Below are positions 36,641 through 49,559 of a stretch of 64,000 nucleotides of DNA, piece after piece. The notes below the pieces were generated by a model. It was not told the origin of the DNA and ran no database searches. It worked only from the letters and a program-made list of their open reading frames with translations. Both the position numbers and the translations under genes were made by a program. Each line of letters begins with the position of its first letter. Position 1 is the stretch's first letter. Source of the DNA: Syngnathus acus (Eukaryota > Chordata > Actinopteri > Syngnathiformes > Syngnathidae); NCBI RefSeq assembly GCF_901709675.1, contig NC_051087.1:2128001-2192000 (forward strand), written 5' to 3'.

Positions 36641-38159
36641 AGGGAGGAAAGGGGGGGTCAGGCATTGATGGTGCGGCCGGTTCAATCTGTGTATGAGGCA
36701 ACCGATGGGGAGCTAGCAGGCTAATTGTGGCATGCTAATTGTCACGCCTCACCTCAAGAAGGGAGGCCATTTGATTTGACCCAATATTGGGAGTAATTGT
36801 TTTTTATTATGGTTTTCAAAACAAGGCAGTCATACTGGTTTCTGGACAGAATTCAAATTTGAATTGAAATTTAATTTCAAATTCTTGAAAATATTATATA
36901 TTATATTATATATATTTTCAACGAGCCTCCCTTTCAAGTTATGGGCGGATAAATGTGTGGGGGGGATTATTCAAATTAGCAAAACTCACAGACACATTTT
37001 AGGAAAGAGCTATCTTGTATTAAGCTAGCTACTAGCAAATGCTGCTAATACGTATGGGCTTCCAACAACCCGCTGGCTTTGCTTACCTCATTGGTTTTGA
37101 CACAATAACGCTCGAAAATTGAGCATCTTTACCCTGGCAAACTTCAACGTCACAAACGGAGAAACTTAAAGCACCCAAGACACATTTTCGGACAATAATA
37201 CAATCAAAATTTTCAGTCAATAATATACCAAAAGTAAAAATAGTCGACAATAGAGTTCAGACATCTTCTCTTGGCTTAATTGGACATGATGACACATGTA
37301 AGTAGGTTAGAAAGGTAGAACCTGGCACACACAAGCATAGCAATGTGGCCTCATCAAAAACAATGCGCCGGCTTCCTTTGTTGTCAAACTCTTCCTCGCG
37401 TCATTGCATATTCATGCGGGTGTATTTAAGCCATTTCTGCTGGCATAAGCATGCAAGCGCAGCGGCTCGGCTGTCACTCCCCTCGCCGCTCTTTGCCACT
37501 TAACCTACCTTGTTACTTTGAGAACATGCCATTTCATATTCCTGACGCTCGGCGCGGATCACGGGCCTCCACATACGCTAAGCAGCGTGATTTGCAGTCG
37601 CTTGGGGGAACGGCAACGAGTAGCGACGCTTGCAGGCTGATGAGGCCGCTTGCGGGGAGATATTGAAAGCATTTCTCTCCAGTAATAAAGCATCAAACAC
37701 GCTTCTCGGTAATGGCGAGATGGAATGGACTCATAGCAATCGCAAGATACTCAGGCGGGATGGTTGTCACGATAAATATTTGCCTTTTGTGCGGTTAGCT
37801 GGAAAGGCCTAGCTTGGAGAATGAACTCTACCCAGGCTAATGTGGTTCCAAGATTGGAATAGAAAAATATTTGTTGCTTTTTAGTTTGAATCTGTGTATC
37901 ATTTGTTAAATTCATTTCTAAATGGCAATTTTGATATATATATATATATATGACTGATAGGTTTGTACACACATTGTAACTGCCGAAGTCGGAGCAGTTG
38001 TGTCTTTCGCCGCTGGGCGGAGCTGTTGCGGCTCTGGCGAAGCTTCAAGTTTTGCATGGTGTGCAAATTATTTTTATTTGAATTTATTTTTATTTGTTGA
38101 TGTTTGTATATAATTTGTAGGAGTGTCTTATTAATGTTAAGTTACAATAGAAAGAAAAG

Positions 38160-38500
38160 TAAATCCGACTTCAAAGGCACTTCCTGTTTCTGAGAACGAA
38201 GCGGGAAGACGACGTCATGCTACAGCGCTATAGCTAACGGCCGACCTACGACGCGACATCGGTAAGTTAATAAGTTGAATAAGTTAATTAAAGTACCCAG
38301 TTGTTCACTTGCAGGCCAAAGTGGTATGTATCTTTTACTGTTACTTTTGAATTTGATGTGTATGTTTGTAAATCTAAGCTTATTTGATATGTTATCTCAC
38401 CAGTTCGACGGTGTGGCTGTGATGTCAAAGAATCAAGATCACAGTAAACATCTGTAACAAAGAACTCTCGTCTTTTTAGTGAACAAACCGGCTCACAAAT
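38160..38500 (+). other. possible non-coding first exon and promoter, or mobile-element 5' end
   Basis: CACTTCCTG and GCGGGAAG (ETS-type), a GACGTCA (CRE-type) near 38211, and a GC-rich leader precede CATCG|GTAAGT, a strong splice donor at 38262. Downstream, CACTTGCAG|GCC (acceptor ending 38314), GTG|GTATGT (donor at 38324) and ATCTCACCAG (acceptor ending 38403) could delimit further exons. The only ATG in the leader stops after six codons, so any transcript would be non-coding. No expression evidence. Confidence 0.25.
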
Positions 38501-41500
38501 GGTTTACATAATGGATGTACAAAGAATGGAAAATTTAAAGGTAAGATTTTACCTGTTTTTTTACCTAAAAATGAAAATGTAAAGGTAAAGTGTTATCTTT
38601 TCATGTGACAAGTACCAAAATTGTATTAATTTTTCATTTAATCATATTGTGATGTTTTATTATTTTATTTCTTATCATATGACTAATTGAAATTGATAAA
38701 TGGATTAATTTGAACCTCAAATGTTGACATTTTTGTCAGTGCGTGTTTATTTACTGAACTCAAAAAATAACATATTGATCCAAACTTAAGGTAAGTTTTT
38801 TCGTATATTTGCCCAACTAAATGCAATCATGTGGACACTTAAAAAATAGGAAGTAACATCTACATCCATTCCAAAGGTGTTAGGGTTCCACCTAATGTGC
38901 TCTCTCCATGTGCAAAGCCATTCGCAATTTACCAAATCAGTGCGACCATGAATTACCTTAATTAAAAACATCACCCGCAGCTCTTTCTATTGATCGCCGC
39001 CGCGTTAAATCAAAAGTAATGTTGAACAGTTAGCCAGGAAAGCGAAAGCTGATTAATCAAGTTCTGCTCAATCATCGCGTCTTTTTCACAATTTATTTCT
39101 TCTTTTTACGCAAAATTTTTTCCTCCCTTTTCCTTCCTTTCAAGCTCGACGTTTTTGTATTTTTAATCATTTTTTTATGCCCGTTTTTCTCCCTCAGCGC
39201 TTCATTTGATGTTTTGTAACTTTTTCATGTGTTGCCAGTGGACCGCCCCCGTTGCAAAAAAGGAGACGCTTCCCTTCTCGGGGTGGCGAGGGCGGGTCTG
39301 AATATTTTGCCATTGATGAACGCCTTTGATAAGTCCTCCTGCGCAGGGTCCTGAGTGATGTCATAATGGTGGGATGACGACCGACCGCGGGCAAAACATC
39401 CCAAAACCGCAGTGGCGGGTAGCAAACTTTTTTTTTTTTTGGAAGGCCTTCGGCATTGCCTGTGTTAAATATTACAGCAATGTTTACCCACTCTGGAAGT
39501 TGTGGTGCGCGTTCCACCGGGGGAGTTTGTGGGGGGGAGGGAAGGCGTGTTTATGGTCAAGCCGTGGCGTCTGTCAAGCTAGTTAAGTCGGGATATTTGA
39601 TCACTTGTTGTTTTGACTGCCGTTTTCATTCCTGGCCAAGACTTCATAATGCATGAAAACATTACGTAGTGATGAAGAAGCTTGGCGGCCAAGTCGAGGA
39701 GCTCGGAGGAACTTTTCGGGAGAAAACTTCTCGCTACTCGGTGTACATTTAAAGGCGGGTTCACATTTTAGGGGCTAGTTAGTCGGACGTTAGACACTAT
39801 TTACCACACCTGTTTAACTGTGACATTTGAATATTTTAATAGCATTTTACATTAACTCTGCCCAGCGGGAATTCACCGGGAAGGCCCAGATCAGCCAATC
39901 CGGCGGCCGATCTAAACTCAAGTCAAGCCGCCGGCGTATCGTCTTAAAAGTCAACCTTAGTCGAGCGCTTGGCGTGTTTCCTGTTGCAGGTACGGCAGCG
40001 ATCTAACAAAAGGTTACAAAGGAAAAGAGGCAAACTTGTGTCCTGGTTTCCCTACTCGATAATGATCACTTGAAAGTGTGTGTTTTTCCCCCTGCCGCTC
40101 TCTCTCCCCGCCAACGGTGCGCTGCAGATGAAAGGTAGTTCCGGGGCTAGTGCACCGGCGCACATCTGACTGAGGCAGGTGTTAGAAATGTAGATGGCTG
40201 GCGGAGACTAAAGACAATACAAATTTGAAGTGAAACGCTACTGGCACGCCTCCTCTGTTCTTAACGCGTCAAGCCCCGGGCCCATCCATTATTCATGCCG
40301 TTGTGCGTTTCGTCGCCGAGGTGGAGGTGTCTGTTGCACTTAAAGAGGCGGGCGCCACCTCGCCTGGCAGAAAAAAAAAAAAAAAGAGGCCCCCTTGTTC
40401 TGCCTGAGCCTTTTTAATGATGGGATCAGGGGGCGAGAATTGGTGGCTCAAGCGCCAAAAGAAAGCAAGACGAGGGAAAAGATGATGATGATGATGGGCT
40501 GGGTGAAGAGGTGGTGGGGAGGGGAGGGGTGGAGTGGCGTGGCGTGGGGGGGGATTTTTGTACACTGGGGGTATTTTTCAAAGCAGCGCCGAGTTGAAGC
40601 CATTGGGAGACTCCTTTGACTTTAATCTTGGGCTTGCTTCTTTGAAAATTACGACCGAGGACCACGGTTGCTTCATTAAAAGACACACTCGCTTTCTTGT
40701 GTAGTTTCAGCCAGATTTTTTCCCCCTTTTACTTTATTTCTATCTATCTATATATTATTTTTGTGCATGCGCTGCTGATTTCAGCTTCCCAAGCTCTTGT
40801 CAAAAAAAGCCCATTGAGCAAGTTTGGAAATTTGGCCCTTGGATGCTAATTGCTATCTTTTAGGTGTCCACTTACTGGAGCTCTTTATGTTTCATTCCAG
40901 GAAAAAAAAAAAAAACGGCTTCAACTTTCCTGTAGTTATGACATGTGTTGCTCATCCTACGAATTTTTGGGCTTAATGATTTGGAAAACTAATATTCTGG
41001 AATTTTTAGGTATTACCATTTATTTATTTATATTTATTTAATTTTAGGTAATTTTATTTGTTTATTTTATATTTATTTATTTATATATATATTTATCTAC
41101 TCATTTATTTATATATTTAACAGTGGCATCAACCATACTTTATGTTCAAACTGAATACATTTCTTAAGCTCTGTAGATGTTGAAGGGAAGGGACTATTGT
41201 CATAGTTTTCTAGGTAATACACGTGTGACATTTCCTTCTGTCGTCAGTCTGCTGTGTACGGAAAAGATCATTAGGTCGGAAAAACAAGTGTTGCTGCGAC
41301 AGGATGAATTGGTTATTTATTGCTTCTTGTGTTCACTTGGAGCGGAATTAAAACGATCAAAACGCCTGGTGTGACCCGGTGACTTTTAAAAGCGACAGCT
41401 CAGACGTATTTGTGGAAAAGGTTGCACTCATTCATTCCGACCGGTCAATTTGTTTTATTGCATCTTGTGGAACACAAATCAAAACGCGTGAAAAAGAAAG

Positions 41501-41640
41501 CAAGCCTGCAAAGAAAAATGAAACGACTCCAGTTGAGTTTGAGTCAGTTTAGTTGAGATTGCGTCAGGGCGTGTGCACTTTTGCAATCATGTTATCGCAG
41601 TTGTTTTAGGGGAAAAAAAAGTTTGAAGATTTATCCTGCT

Positions 41641-41710
41641 CTCTTTTTTTGTACACCATAAAAATGTGCCATTTTCTCAGGGGTGTGTAGACTTTTGATC
41701 CCGTCACCCC
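41641..41710 (-). mobile_element. terminal fragment matching the 27.0-kb repeat, inverted
   Basis: CAGGGGTGTGTAGACTTTT at 41678-41696 is the reverse complement of AAAAGTCTACACACCCCTG at 27028-27047. It is therefore the opposite end or an inverted copy of the same teleost repeat family. It has no coding capacity. Confidence 0.5.
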
Positions 41711-42394
41711 TTTTGTTATTGACTTGCTTGACTGTGTAAACGGAACAAAAATGCAATTCAAAAATTAATATTCTACACAGGCGACTTACATTATTTATTA
41801 TTTAACTCCTGATCTCATTGGAACTCTCAGGTTCATATTTACAATCATTTTTTTGCTAACCAAAACAGCAGAACCTACTACAGCCCATAAATAGTCTTTA
41901 ATGACAATTAACGGTCCGGTTGATAAATTTAAAACTCTACTTTCTTTCTGAGTTTCCCTCCTGAATCTCCGCTTTATAAAGTCATCATAAGTCCACTCAT
42001 AAATGTTCAGCATTCTCTAAATGACCTGAAAATTGCTTTTTTTGGGGGGGGGTTTGTTTTGCTCCAGCCTTGTGCTTGGTGAAAGAGCCCAACTGTGGCT
42101 TGCGTACACATGAAACAAACAAAGAGACACGCCGAGCACTTTGATCAGGCGATCCATAAACAAAGCCTCGCTCGCAAAGCCACTGCAACGGGGCTTTGAG
42201 TGTGCACATCAAACTGCGTCAAATCATCAATAATAAGCCCCGAGTCCTCGGAAGGCTGCCACTCTCATAACGAGTGCGCACATGGTGGACACCGTGTCGC
42301 GAGTTGACAAAAACTTGACTTGATCTTGGTGGCTAACAAACAAGCAGATTATGACCATAGAAAGAACTTTTCAATCCAGTTCAACTTTCTCAAT
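41711..42394. other. non-coding block
   Basis: Unique sequence with no gene. A CAGGCGATCCATAAACAAAG segment and CpG words at about 42120-42330 could be regulatory, but no specific motif stands out. Confidence 0.45.
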
Positions 42395-42785
42395 GACGTC
42401 TTGAGACTTTTTGGTGCATCCTGTGATGTTAAACATGTCTACCAGATTTCATATTGATCTGTGAAACTGGTGATTTTTTTTTTTTTTTTAAATCTTCCCA
42501 AAATGGCTGCTTAGAACCAAAATGGCAGACTTAGTGTTCATTTTTGTACGTTGGTCCTTTAGACTTTTTTGTGCGTCCACCCAATTCTATGTTAATATTA
42601 ACCTGTTAATGAAAAATAATTTTTTAAATCTTTCCAGGCCCTCGCCCCAAAATGGTTGCTTCAAAACCAAAATGGCCGACTTCCTGTTGAACTTTGTCTA
42701 TGTGCCCTTGAGACTTTTTTGTGCATCCTATTATGGTCCACCTAATTCAGTGTCGGTTGGTAAAATCAATGATGGCACCTATGAA
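42395..42785. repeat. tandem array, period about 151-156 bp (about 2.5 units)
   Basis: The word TTGAGACTTTTTGGTGCATCC and close variants occurs at about 42401, 42556 and 42708. The companion ACCAAAATGGCAGACTTAG or ACCAAAATGGCCGACTTCCTG occurs at about 42516 and 42667. A related two-unit copy lies at 61150-61440. Similar words are common in teleost non-coding DNA. Confidence 0.75.
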
Positions 42786-44036
42786 TAACTTTTGGAGCAT
42801 TCATGTTGAGAACCCCTAAAATCCAAACATTTCTACCACGAATGTTGTCGGGCAGAGATGTACAGTGGAAGAAGTTTGCACCCCCCCCTCCCCCTTTCCT
42901 TCAATCTGTTCGTTCTTGTTAGTGTACTCTGTGCGCTAGAGTATTACCCTCAAACAAGTCTGTCCTCTTTGTTTGGAGCTCTATGGGGACCCCCCCACGC
43001 GCACCCCCTCCTTGAATTAAAAAAAAAAACTGTTTTGGAAAGGCATGTGTGTGGGTGAGAGCGTGGAATCAATACCGTCTTCGTCTTTCTCTGACTTGAT
43101 TTAAATGAGGGGCTACCGGCTCTGAAGTTGCTCCTCGCCGTGCTCATCATGAAAAGAATGCGCTCGCCGTTATTTTTTATTTTTTTGCGCCGACTCCAAA
43201 GCCCAGCTGGGTTACCATGCGCATATTAATAATTTAATGCAAATAATCATCGCCTATGCGCTTTGACGCGCGGGTTTTTGGAGCTGCTAAGACAAAAGTA
43301 TGAAAGCGCAGGGGCCTTGGCGTTGCGTCGAGGAAAATAAAGTGAGATGTTACGCGGGGCCTCTTTTCCGGCGTCTCCGCGGGGCCCGCGTGCCTGCCGG
43401 GAAATCCCCACGAGGTCTGCACCAGCTCGTCAACTTTCCGTCGGTTTACATCCCGCCGTTCTTTCTCGGTTCAACCTTCGGAATGTGTCAAAGCTACTTA
43501 GCCCCTCCCACCGACGTAAAGATAATCGCTACTTGTCGCACCAAAATTTCACCATTTTGGACCAATGACGACCCAACTGGGATTCCGGAAAGATCTCCTA
43601 AATAGAAAATAGAAACACCCAACAATGGCTGCCGTGACTATTTACGTAAAATTTGTAGCCTGGCCCTGATGTTTGGCTTCTTACCTCGCCATATGTCAAA
43701 AGTGATACTTGAACCAAATCATAGCTTGATTGGCGGCTCCACACATCACACAGAAAATAAGAAAGAAAGAAAAAAAAAAGATATGAAATGTGCTTTCCCT
43801 CGGGTGCTTTGGAGCTTCGACTGCTCTGCGCTTCCCTCGACGCTTCAATAATTCATGTGCAGGATCTGCGCGGGATTGAGCGGATACTTTTGTCCAATTG
43901 GACGGAGAATTGCTTTTATTTACAGGAGGCTTATTGTGGAATTTGCACTCACACTCCTGGCTAATTTCATGGACAATTTGTTATTCTTCACCCTTGACCT
44001 GCCTCTCAGAAAATAAATAAATAAATGAAAATAATT
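42786..44036. other. non-coding block with POU/homeodomain cluster
   Basis: No exon. It includes the candidate element at 43180-43330, A-rich runs near 43760-43780, and moderately CpG-rich sequence at 43300-43450 whose open frames are unlike any known protein. Confidence 0.5.
43180..43330. promoter_or_regulatory. candidate POU/homeodomain enhancer
   Basis: GCATATTAATAATTTAATGC then AAATAATCATCG (43221-43252) packs an exact ATGCAAAT octamer (43237-43244) among three ATTA-type cores. POU4 factors prefer sites of the type ATTAATTATTCAT, so this is a plausible POU target. Binding is inferred. Confidence 0.33.
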
Positions 44037-44106
44037 TTATATATATATATATATATACAAATAAAAAATATATATATATACTATATATATGTATATATAT
44101 ATATAT
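44037..44106. repeat. interrupted (AT)n microsatellite
   Basis: Four AT blocks separated by ACAAATAAAAA, CT and GT interruptions. Confidence 0.95.
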
Positions 44107-44218
44107 GCGCTTAATGCAGTGTGCGCCTGTGGACATTGTCATCCGGCCGTATTAGCAGCATCTCTGGATTCCTTCCTTGTTTTATGTGGATAATTTGCTC
44201 CTGATAGTAGGACGTTTA

Positions 44219-44246
44219 GTGCGTGCGTGCGTGCGTGCGTGCGTGT
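44219..44246. repeat. (GTGC)n microsatellite
   Basis: Six to seven GTGC units, followed by GA-rich sequence to about 44280. Confidence 0.93.
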
Positions 44247-47200
44247 GAGCGAAAGAAATGAGAGAGAGCGATTGCGAGAAAGCGAGCTGATGTGGAAGGA
44301 TGAGGGGAGGCCGAGACAGGAGAGAGCTGCCCCCAGTAATGAGGCCCTTTTATGGGCTTTAATTTGTCCCGCTCCCCTGGGAGACTGATGGATGGCTCTC
44401 TTTATGCTTCCACCCCCCACCGCACCCCCCACCCGCTCCACCTCACACATCTGTGATACGCAGGATTTATTTATACCCTGATATTACCTCTCTCTAACAA
44501 GTGCTGCCTTGCCATAAAGACCCCCAGCGCCACCCCCCCAGACGGATAAATTCGATGAAAGAAGGGTAAAAAAAAAAAAAATCCTCATTTATTGTGATTC
44601 TCCCTATTTGTTTGTTTCTTCTGCGTATAGGCGGGTGGAGAGTGGAGGGAGCGAAACAATTTCGCCCCTGGGCAATTCATTGCAAATTCCGAGGACGTTT
44701 CAAGCAAGTTTATCAGCAGTTGTTGGCAAAGGATTAAAAATGACCAGCAGGAAGAGACGCGTTTGGGTTGACAGCGACGCAGCGGTCGGGAATAGTCCAC
44801 GCCGCGGCGTACCTTTAGCTTTTGTTTTTTTGTTGTTTTATTGTTGTTGTTTCAAAAGAACGGACGCTGCTTGATTCCCAACCATGCCACAAGTTCAAAC
44901 GGGCCATTGTCATTGTGTGATTCGATGCGCGCGTGTGCACTTGTTGCATGTATGCTACTTATGCAAGATAAGCTAGCATAATAGCTAACGTGTTGGAAAG
45001 GTCATACATATTTGCATTTTATTTGTTAACATGCAACACAGAACAATTTCCAATAAATATTTGAAAGTGTTTTGTTGAACGATATAATGAACTTCAAACT
45101 ATATTATTAAAAAGCCTGTATTTTAATGTTTTTAAAATAGTTAAATGAAAACTCAAGCAAATGAATACATACATATATATGTTCAAAACATACAATAGAA
45201 TTGGTAAATGAAGAATAGGGTTTTAAGAAGTTCATATTTTTTAAACACTGCCTAGCAACAAGTGACTTCAAACACCAGAGAACAAATAGCTCAGCCATTA
45301 TTTTTTATTTCTTTGTCCTTTGCAAGCTAAAAACAAGTACAGAAAGTTCTATTATGGAGTTGTTTATATTTTTGTTGTTTAGAATAAACATTAAAATGAT
45401 GTTTTAGTCATGTAGCCCGCCCGAATACCGCTGGTGTATTTTTACGATTAAAACGCTTGAAATTGTACAACGACACGACAAAATCCCCTTTTCCCTGTCT
45501 CCTTCCATCCGTCCTCTTTCCCTTTCAGCCCGATTGCAAAAGCAGCAAACAGAGCGGCAGCGGCGGCAAGGAGAGCAAACAGGGCGAGTAAACACCAGAA
45601 AAATATCGCTTTGCTCTCCTGCTGCCCCCTCTGGATATGTGAACGCCGCCGTCCGCCCATCTTGCGTAGTACAGTAGCTCGGGCCGGGGCCATGCTTTGA
45701 CATGAGGATTGTCAAATCGCACCTCCGAGGAGCTCTTCGCTCGGAGCCGGCACCCGGTTTACATAATCCTCTGATCCCAGGGCCTGCTGGAAATGTGACT
45801 ACACCTCGCTGTCTTTGAGCTCTTTACAGTGACGATAGCAAGGAAAGCTTTACTAAGTCTCAAATTTGAGATCTCACACAGCTACCCCCGACTTTGGGAT
45901 TCTCCTTTTATTGTGGCTGACCCTCACCGAGGATGGAAGCCCACCGGCAGCGCCGCCTTTGGCACTTGCTTTCAACTCGGCGAGGTGTCCCGAGCTGGAC
46001 GCGCGACAGAAAGCCATCTGTCGGCTGTGATCGCGCGCTTAAGCGTCTTCATTAAGCCTCATTGGCGCTTTGTTTGATTTCAGTGTCCCCCCCCCCCCAA
46101 GTATGCATGAGGCGGGGGTGTTTACATGACGTTTTGTACTGAAAGCGGACTGCGCTTCAGCTTGAGGTCACAAACTGATTTCTGATGAAAAAGCAGCAGT
46201 TTCATCATTTTCAGCAAGCCGTCCAGGTCCTGAAGGAACAGAGCAGCCCCAAACCATCACTCTACTGCCACAGAACATTCGTGTCATATTATTGGCCCAA
46301 AATTCCTCATTTAAGCTTATCTAGGTGTAATTCAACTAAAATTGCCATCTTTTTTCGGTCGGCTATGACACTGTGGCATCTCTGCCATCCTATTGATCAT
46401 CCATTCGTCAACATCGCCGAGTAGGAAAAACTCCCAAAAGCACATCGCTTTCTCCCACCCCCCCCTCCCGGTGTTTCTTTCACCATCCATTACAAGTGTG
46501 TGACAGCTTCCAGACGGCATGAGAGGAGTAGGGCGGGGGTGGTGAACAATGCCTTGTGACCCTCTGTCAGTACCACCCTGCAGCTCCAACTCCCAGCAGG
46601 CCTCCAGAGGTAGAGGTGCTGGATGCTGGACCCTCCACTCTCCCCACCTCATCCCACCGCCCCTGCCCCTTTTGGAATCAATTGCTCTGCAACACCATAC
46701 AAACGATCCGGTGAAGCCCATGCATCACTGCGTGCACACACACACACATACTGCACCACCAACAATGACCAGCCACGTGGCTGGGGAGTGTTAAAACACA
46801 GTCAAGATGGAGTGTCACCATTGGTGTGGCTTGTCAGCCACTTTGGCACTTTGGACAATTTGTTTCCTGTTTTGCCATGTGGTAAAATGAAGGAATTCCC
46901 CAAAGGTCCCTAATTTTCGTTAAAAATGGGTCTTAAAATGTCAAAACTATTGTTGGATTCTTTCGCATATACGTTGACTTGAGTCAGGCTATTGTGTAAC
47001 CTTTGCACACCTACCGGTTGAAACCAGCCAAGGTAATCAAATAACCATTTTGGCACAAATATCTGGCAGAAAAGGGCTCATGTCTTGATCTTCCTGGCAT
47101 CTGTGAAATAGTTCACCAGAGATTCTCCAGTCTGCTGGTAGTCACTGTTAGCATAACATTAGCATTAAAGGCCCCATGAAAGTTCAAATAGGAAGTCAGC

Positions 47201-49080
47201 CATTTAGCAACTAAGCCACCATTTTCAGGAAAATATGCCCAGGGCGCCTCGTCCTCCTTTTGATTTATTTCCAGTTTGGCTAAAATCCTTGTTAATTTAC
47301 AGTTTTATTGAATACACTTTTGATCACTAAAATGATCTTTTGTGATATAAGGAAACTGCAAATCCGCAATTGGTAGATCTGAACTCCTCTCTGGTCAGGC
47401 CTATTGTTGACTTCAAGTGTTGCATTAATCTCACTCCCAGAGGTCCCCTTGGAGCCAAGTGCCCTCCCCCTCCCCGTTTCACCCACACACGCACACGAGC
47501 GATGACGAAATTGTGTTAATTTAGCCAGCCAGTGGTATTAACCATATTATATCAAATAAGTGCCACAGACAATTGGGCAGCCAGCTCGCTGACTTGGTTT
47601 TAATTGATTTTTTTACATGCTCTCAGCCGCCCGTGATTTGGTTTCCCTCTGACACTATGTTTATTAAAGGCAGATTGCATAAAGGAATACATAGATATTG
47701 TTGGCGGGCTTCATATGAGCTCCGAGACGGCGTTTTAATATTGGGGTAGGAGTTTATTTTGATTGAAGTCGATATGTGCGTTTCAAGAGGGGGTCCACCT
47801 TCACCCTGCACTTAATAGTCCAAGTCAGGAGATTAGCAGCAGGATGGACTCGCAAGCAAAAAAGACATCCAATTACCTTTTATAAAGATTTTCCTTGCAA
47901 AGAAAACGACTTTGACCTGGATCGAGTTTCCGATAATCGATGCGTTGTCGATTAATCGATTCATTGCGTAAAGCTGTTTCTATAGCCTTGGCAAACAGTT
48001 CCTTTTTTTAAAATTCTATTTCCTGCAAGTGTATAATGTCTCTTTCTTTTTGAACATCTTTTACCAGCTGTCTGGGTCTTAAAGGCATGCTGTTCAGCCC
48101 CGGAGAAAATCCCCCCTAATCATCTTTTTGTGTTGGAGGGCCACAATATGCTGAAGCAGGCAGGGTACATGCACACACACACGCACACACACACGTTTAC
48201 GGAGGTTGCCAGCCCGCCGCTTTCTTGTCGCCTTCCCCCCCGGGGGCGAAAGGAAGGCGGGAGACGAGGTAGTGCAGAGTGTTGGCTATAATCACTTGTT
48301 AGAAGGTCTGCCTGAAAGATCGCTACAACTACTTTGTGCCTTCTAACTGGTGCCCGTACCAACATTTTTGAAGTGGCTCGGCGTTATTTTTGGTTTATCG
48401 GGAACAAATCGGTTTCCGTATCATGAAAAAAAAAAAAATCCAATATAGTGCCAGATTTGTAATCAATCCATTTTATTATTTTTTTGATATTATTTTTGAT
48501 TGTGTAGTAGCGGAAGTGAACAATTAAGAATGCCTGTAAATTAATTTTAGATTTCTAGAAATGTCAATTTATTACGATTATTATGTATCAAAGCTATCTA
48601 CTGTATCTAAGCTAGCTGTCTGCGTAGCCTTCTTTAAAATCGTATTGAGAGTTCCTCTTGTTTCCACAGTGATCTGCATTAACTCTTTTGTAAGAAAAAA
48701 ACGAAGAAGAAAAAAATAGCGCAACCTTGGCCACGCTTCAAGATAAAACCTCAGGTACCGACAGACGGACACGCTCGTCGTCGTCTTGCATTATTTTCAT
48801 CCCTCGCATCATGCCAAGAATGAAAACTGGCGTGGCGATGTTGTTACCCAATGTTCTCTCTCCCGGGCTGTATATCACATCATAAAGAATACATAAAACT
48901 CCTTCTAAAAAGAAAAAAAGGCAGGGGAGGAAAAAAAGAAAAAACTCCTCAGTCTCCAAGGCATCGGCGCTGAGAAGCAGCCCCTGTTTTCAAACTCTGA
49001 ACAGAAACAAAAGAAGTTTCCTTGCAAGGAACGGGGAAAAAAACAATCTTGCGCATACTGTGACAGGAAAAAGAGGGACA
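44247..49080. other. gene desert, upstream of pou4f2
   Basis: No exon is supported. Contents include an ATTTGCAT octamer (45010-45017), a reverse copy of the 3.5-kb repeat motif (45246-45263), a CA tract near 46736-46750, a candidate element at 47500-47830 and a CA/GT tract at 48173-48195. Confidence 0.5.
47500..47830. promoter_or_regulatory. candidate conserved regulatory element
   Basis: ATTGTGTTAATTTAGCC, GTGGTATTAACC, TTTTAATTGATTT, TTTATTAAAGGCAG and GCGTTTTAATATTGG occur within 300 bp free of microsatellite. This is homeodomain-core-rich sequence; function is inferred. Confidence 0.3.
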
Positions 49081-49089
49081 ATGTTAGCC

Positions 49090-49155
49090 ATAATAATAAT
49101 AATAATGAAGAAAATAGTGATGAAAATAATAATAAAAAAAGTAATAATAATAATG
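49090..49155. repeat. interrupted (ATA)n microsatellite
   Basis: Three AATAAT blocks separated by GAAGAAAATAGTGATG and AAAAAAG. The next 350 bp carries a loose repetition of GAATGG and GAATCG words. Confidence 0.85.
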
Positions 49156-49559
49156 TGACCGCTGAAGTGAAATGCCGTGGAATGAATTGAAACGAAATGT
49201 TAAAGGTAAAGGTTATTTTGAAAAGGCATAAATGTTTTGAATGGGACTCACTCCGAATAGGTCTTGAATGAAATGAATCGTTGGAATGGTTTGAATCGGT
49301 CAAGCCATTCGGCGAAGAGGAGGGAAAGTGTCTCTTTATTTCAAAGTTTTGTTTTGGCATTTTGCACACGGGGATGAATCACAAGTCGAAATGGTCGGCA
49401 TCGGTCGGGAAATGCGGAAGGAAGAAATAAATACCATTTGCAAACGGTTTCTTCGTTTGGGAGTATCGCGAATGGGAATGGCTCCTTTTGAACGGGGATG
49501 GATTCGATTGAATCGGAACGAGCGACTCGACTCATGAAAAACTACGCTGAGAGGCAGCC

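Larger units (their letters stand above)
34237..41630. other. gene desert, upstream of pou4f2
   Basis: No exon with coding character. It holds an exact octamer ATGCAAAT (34762-34769), a candidate element (36330-36640), a short TA run (37935-37951), a promoter/first-exon-like stretch (38160-38500) and TTTA repeats near 41020-41120. Confidence 0.55.
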
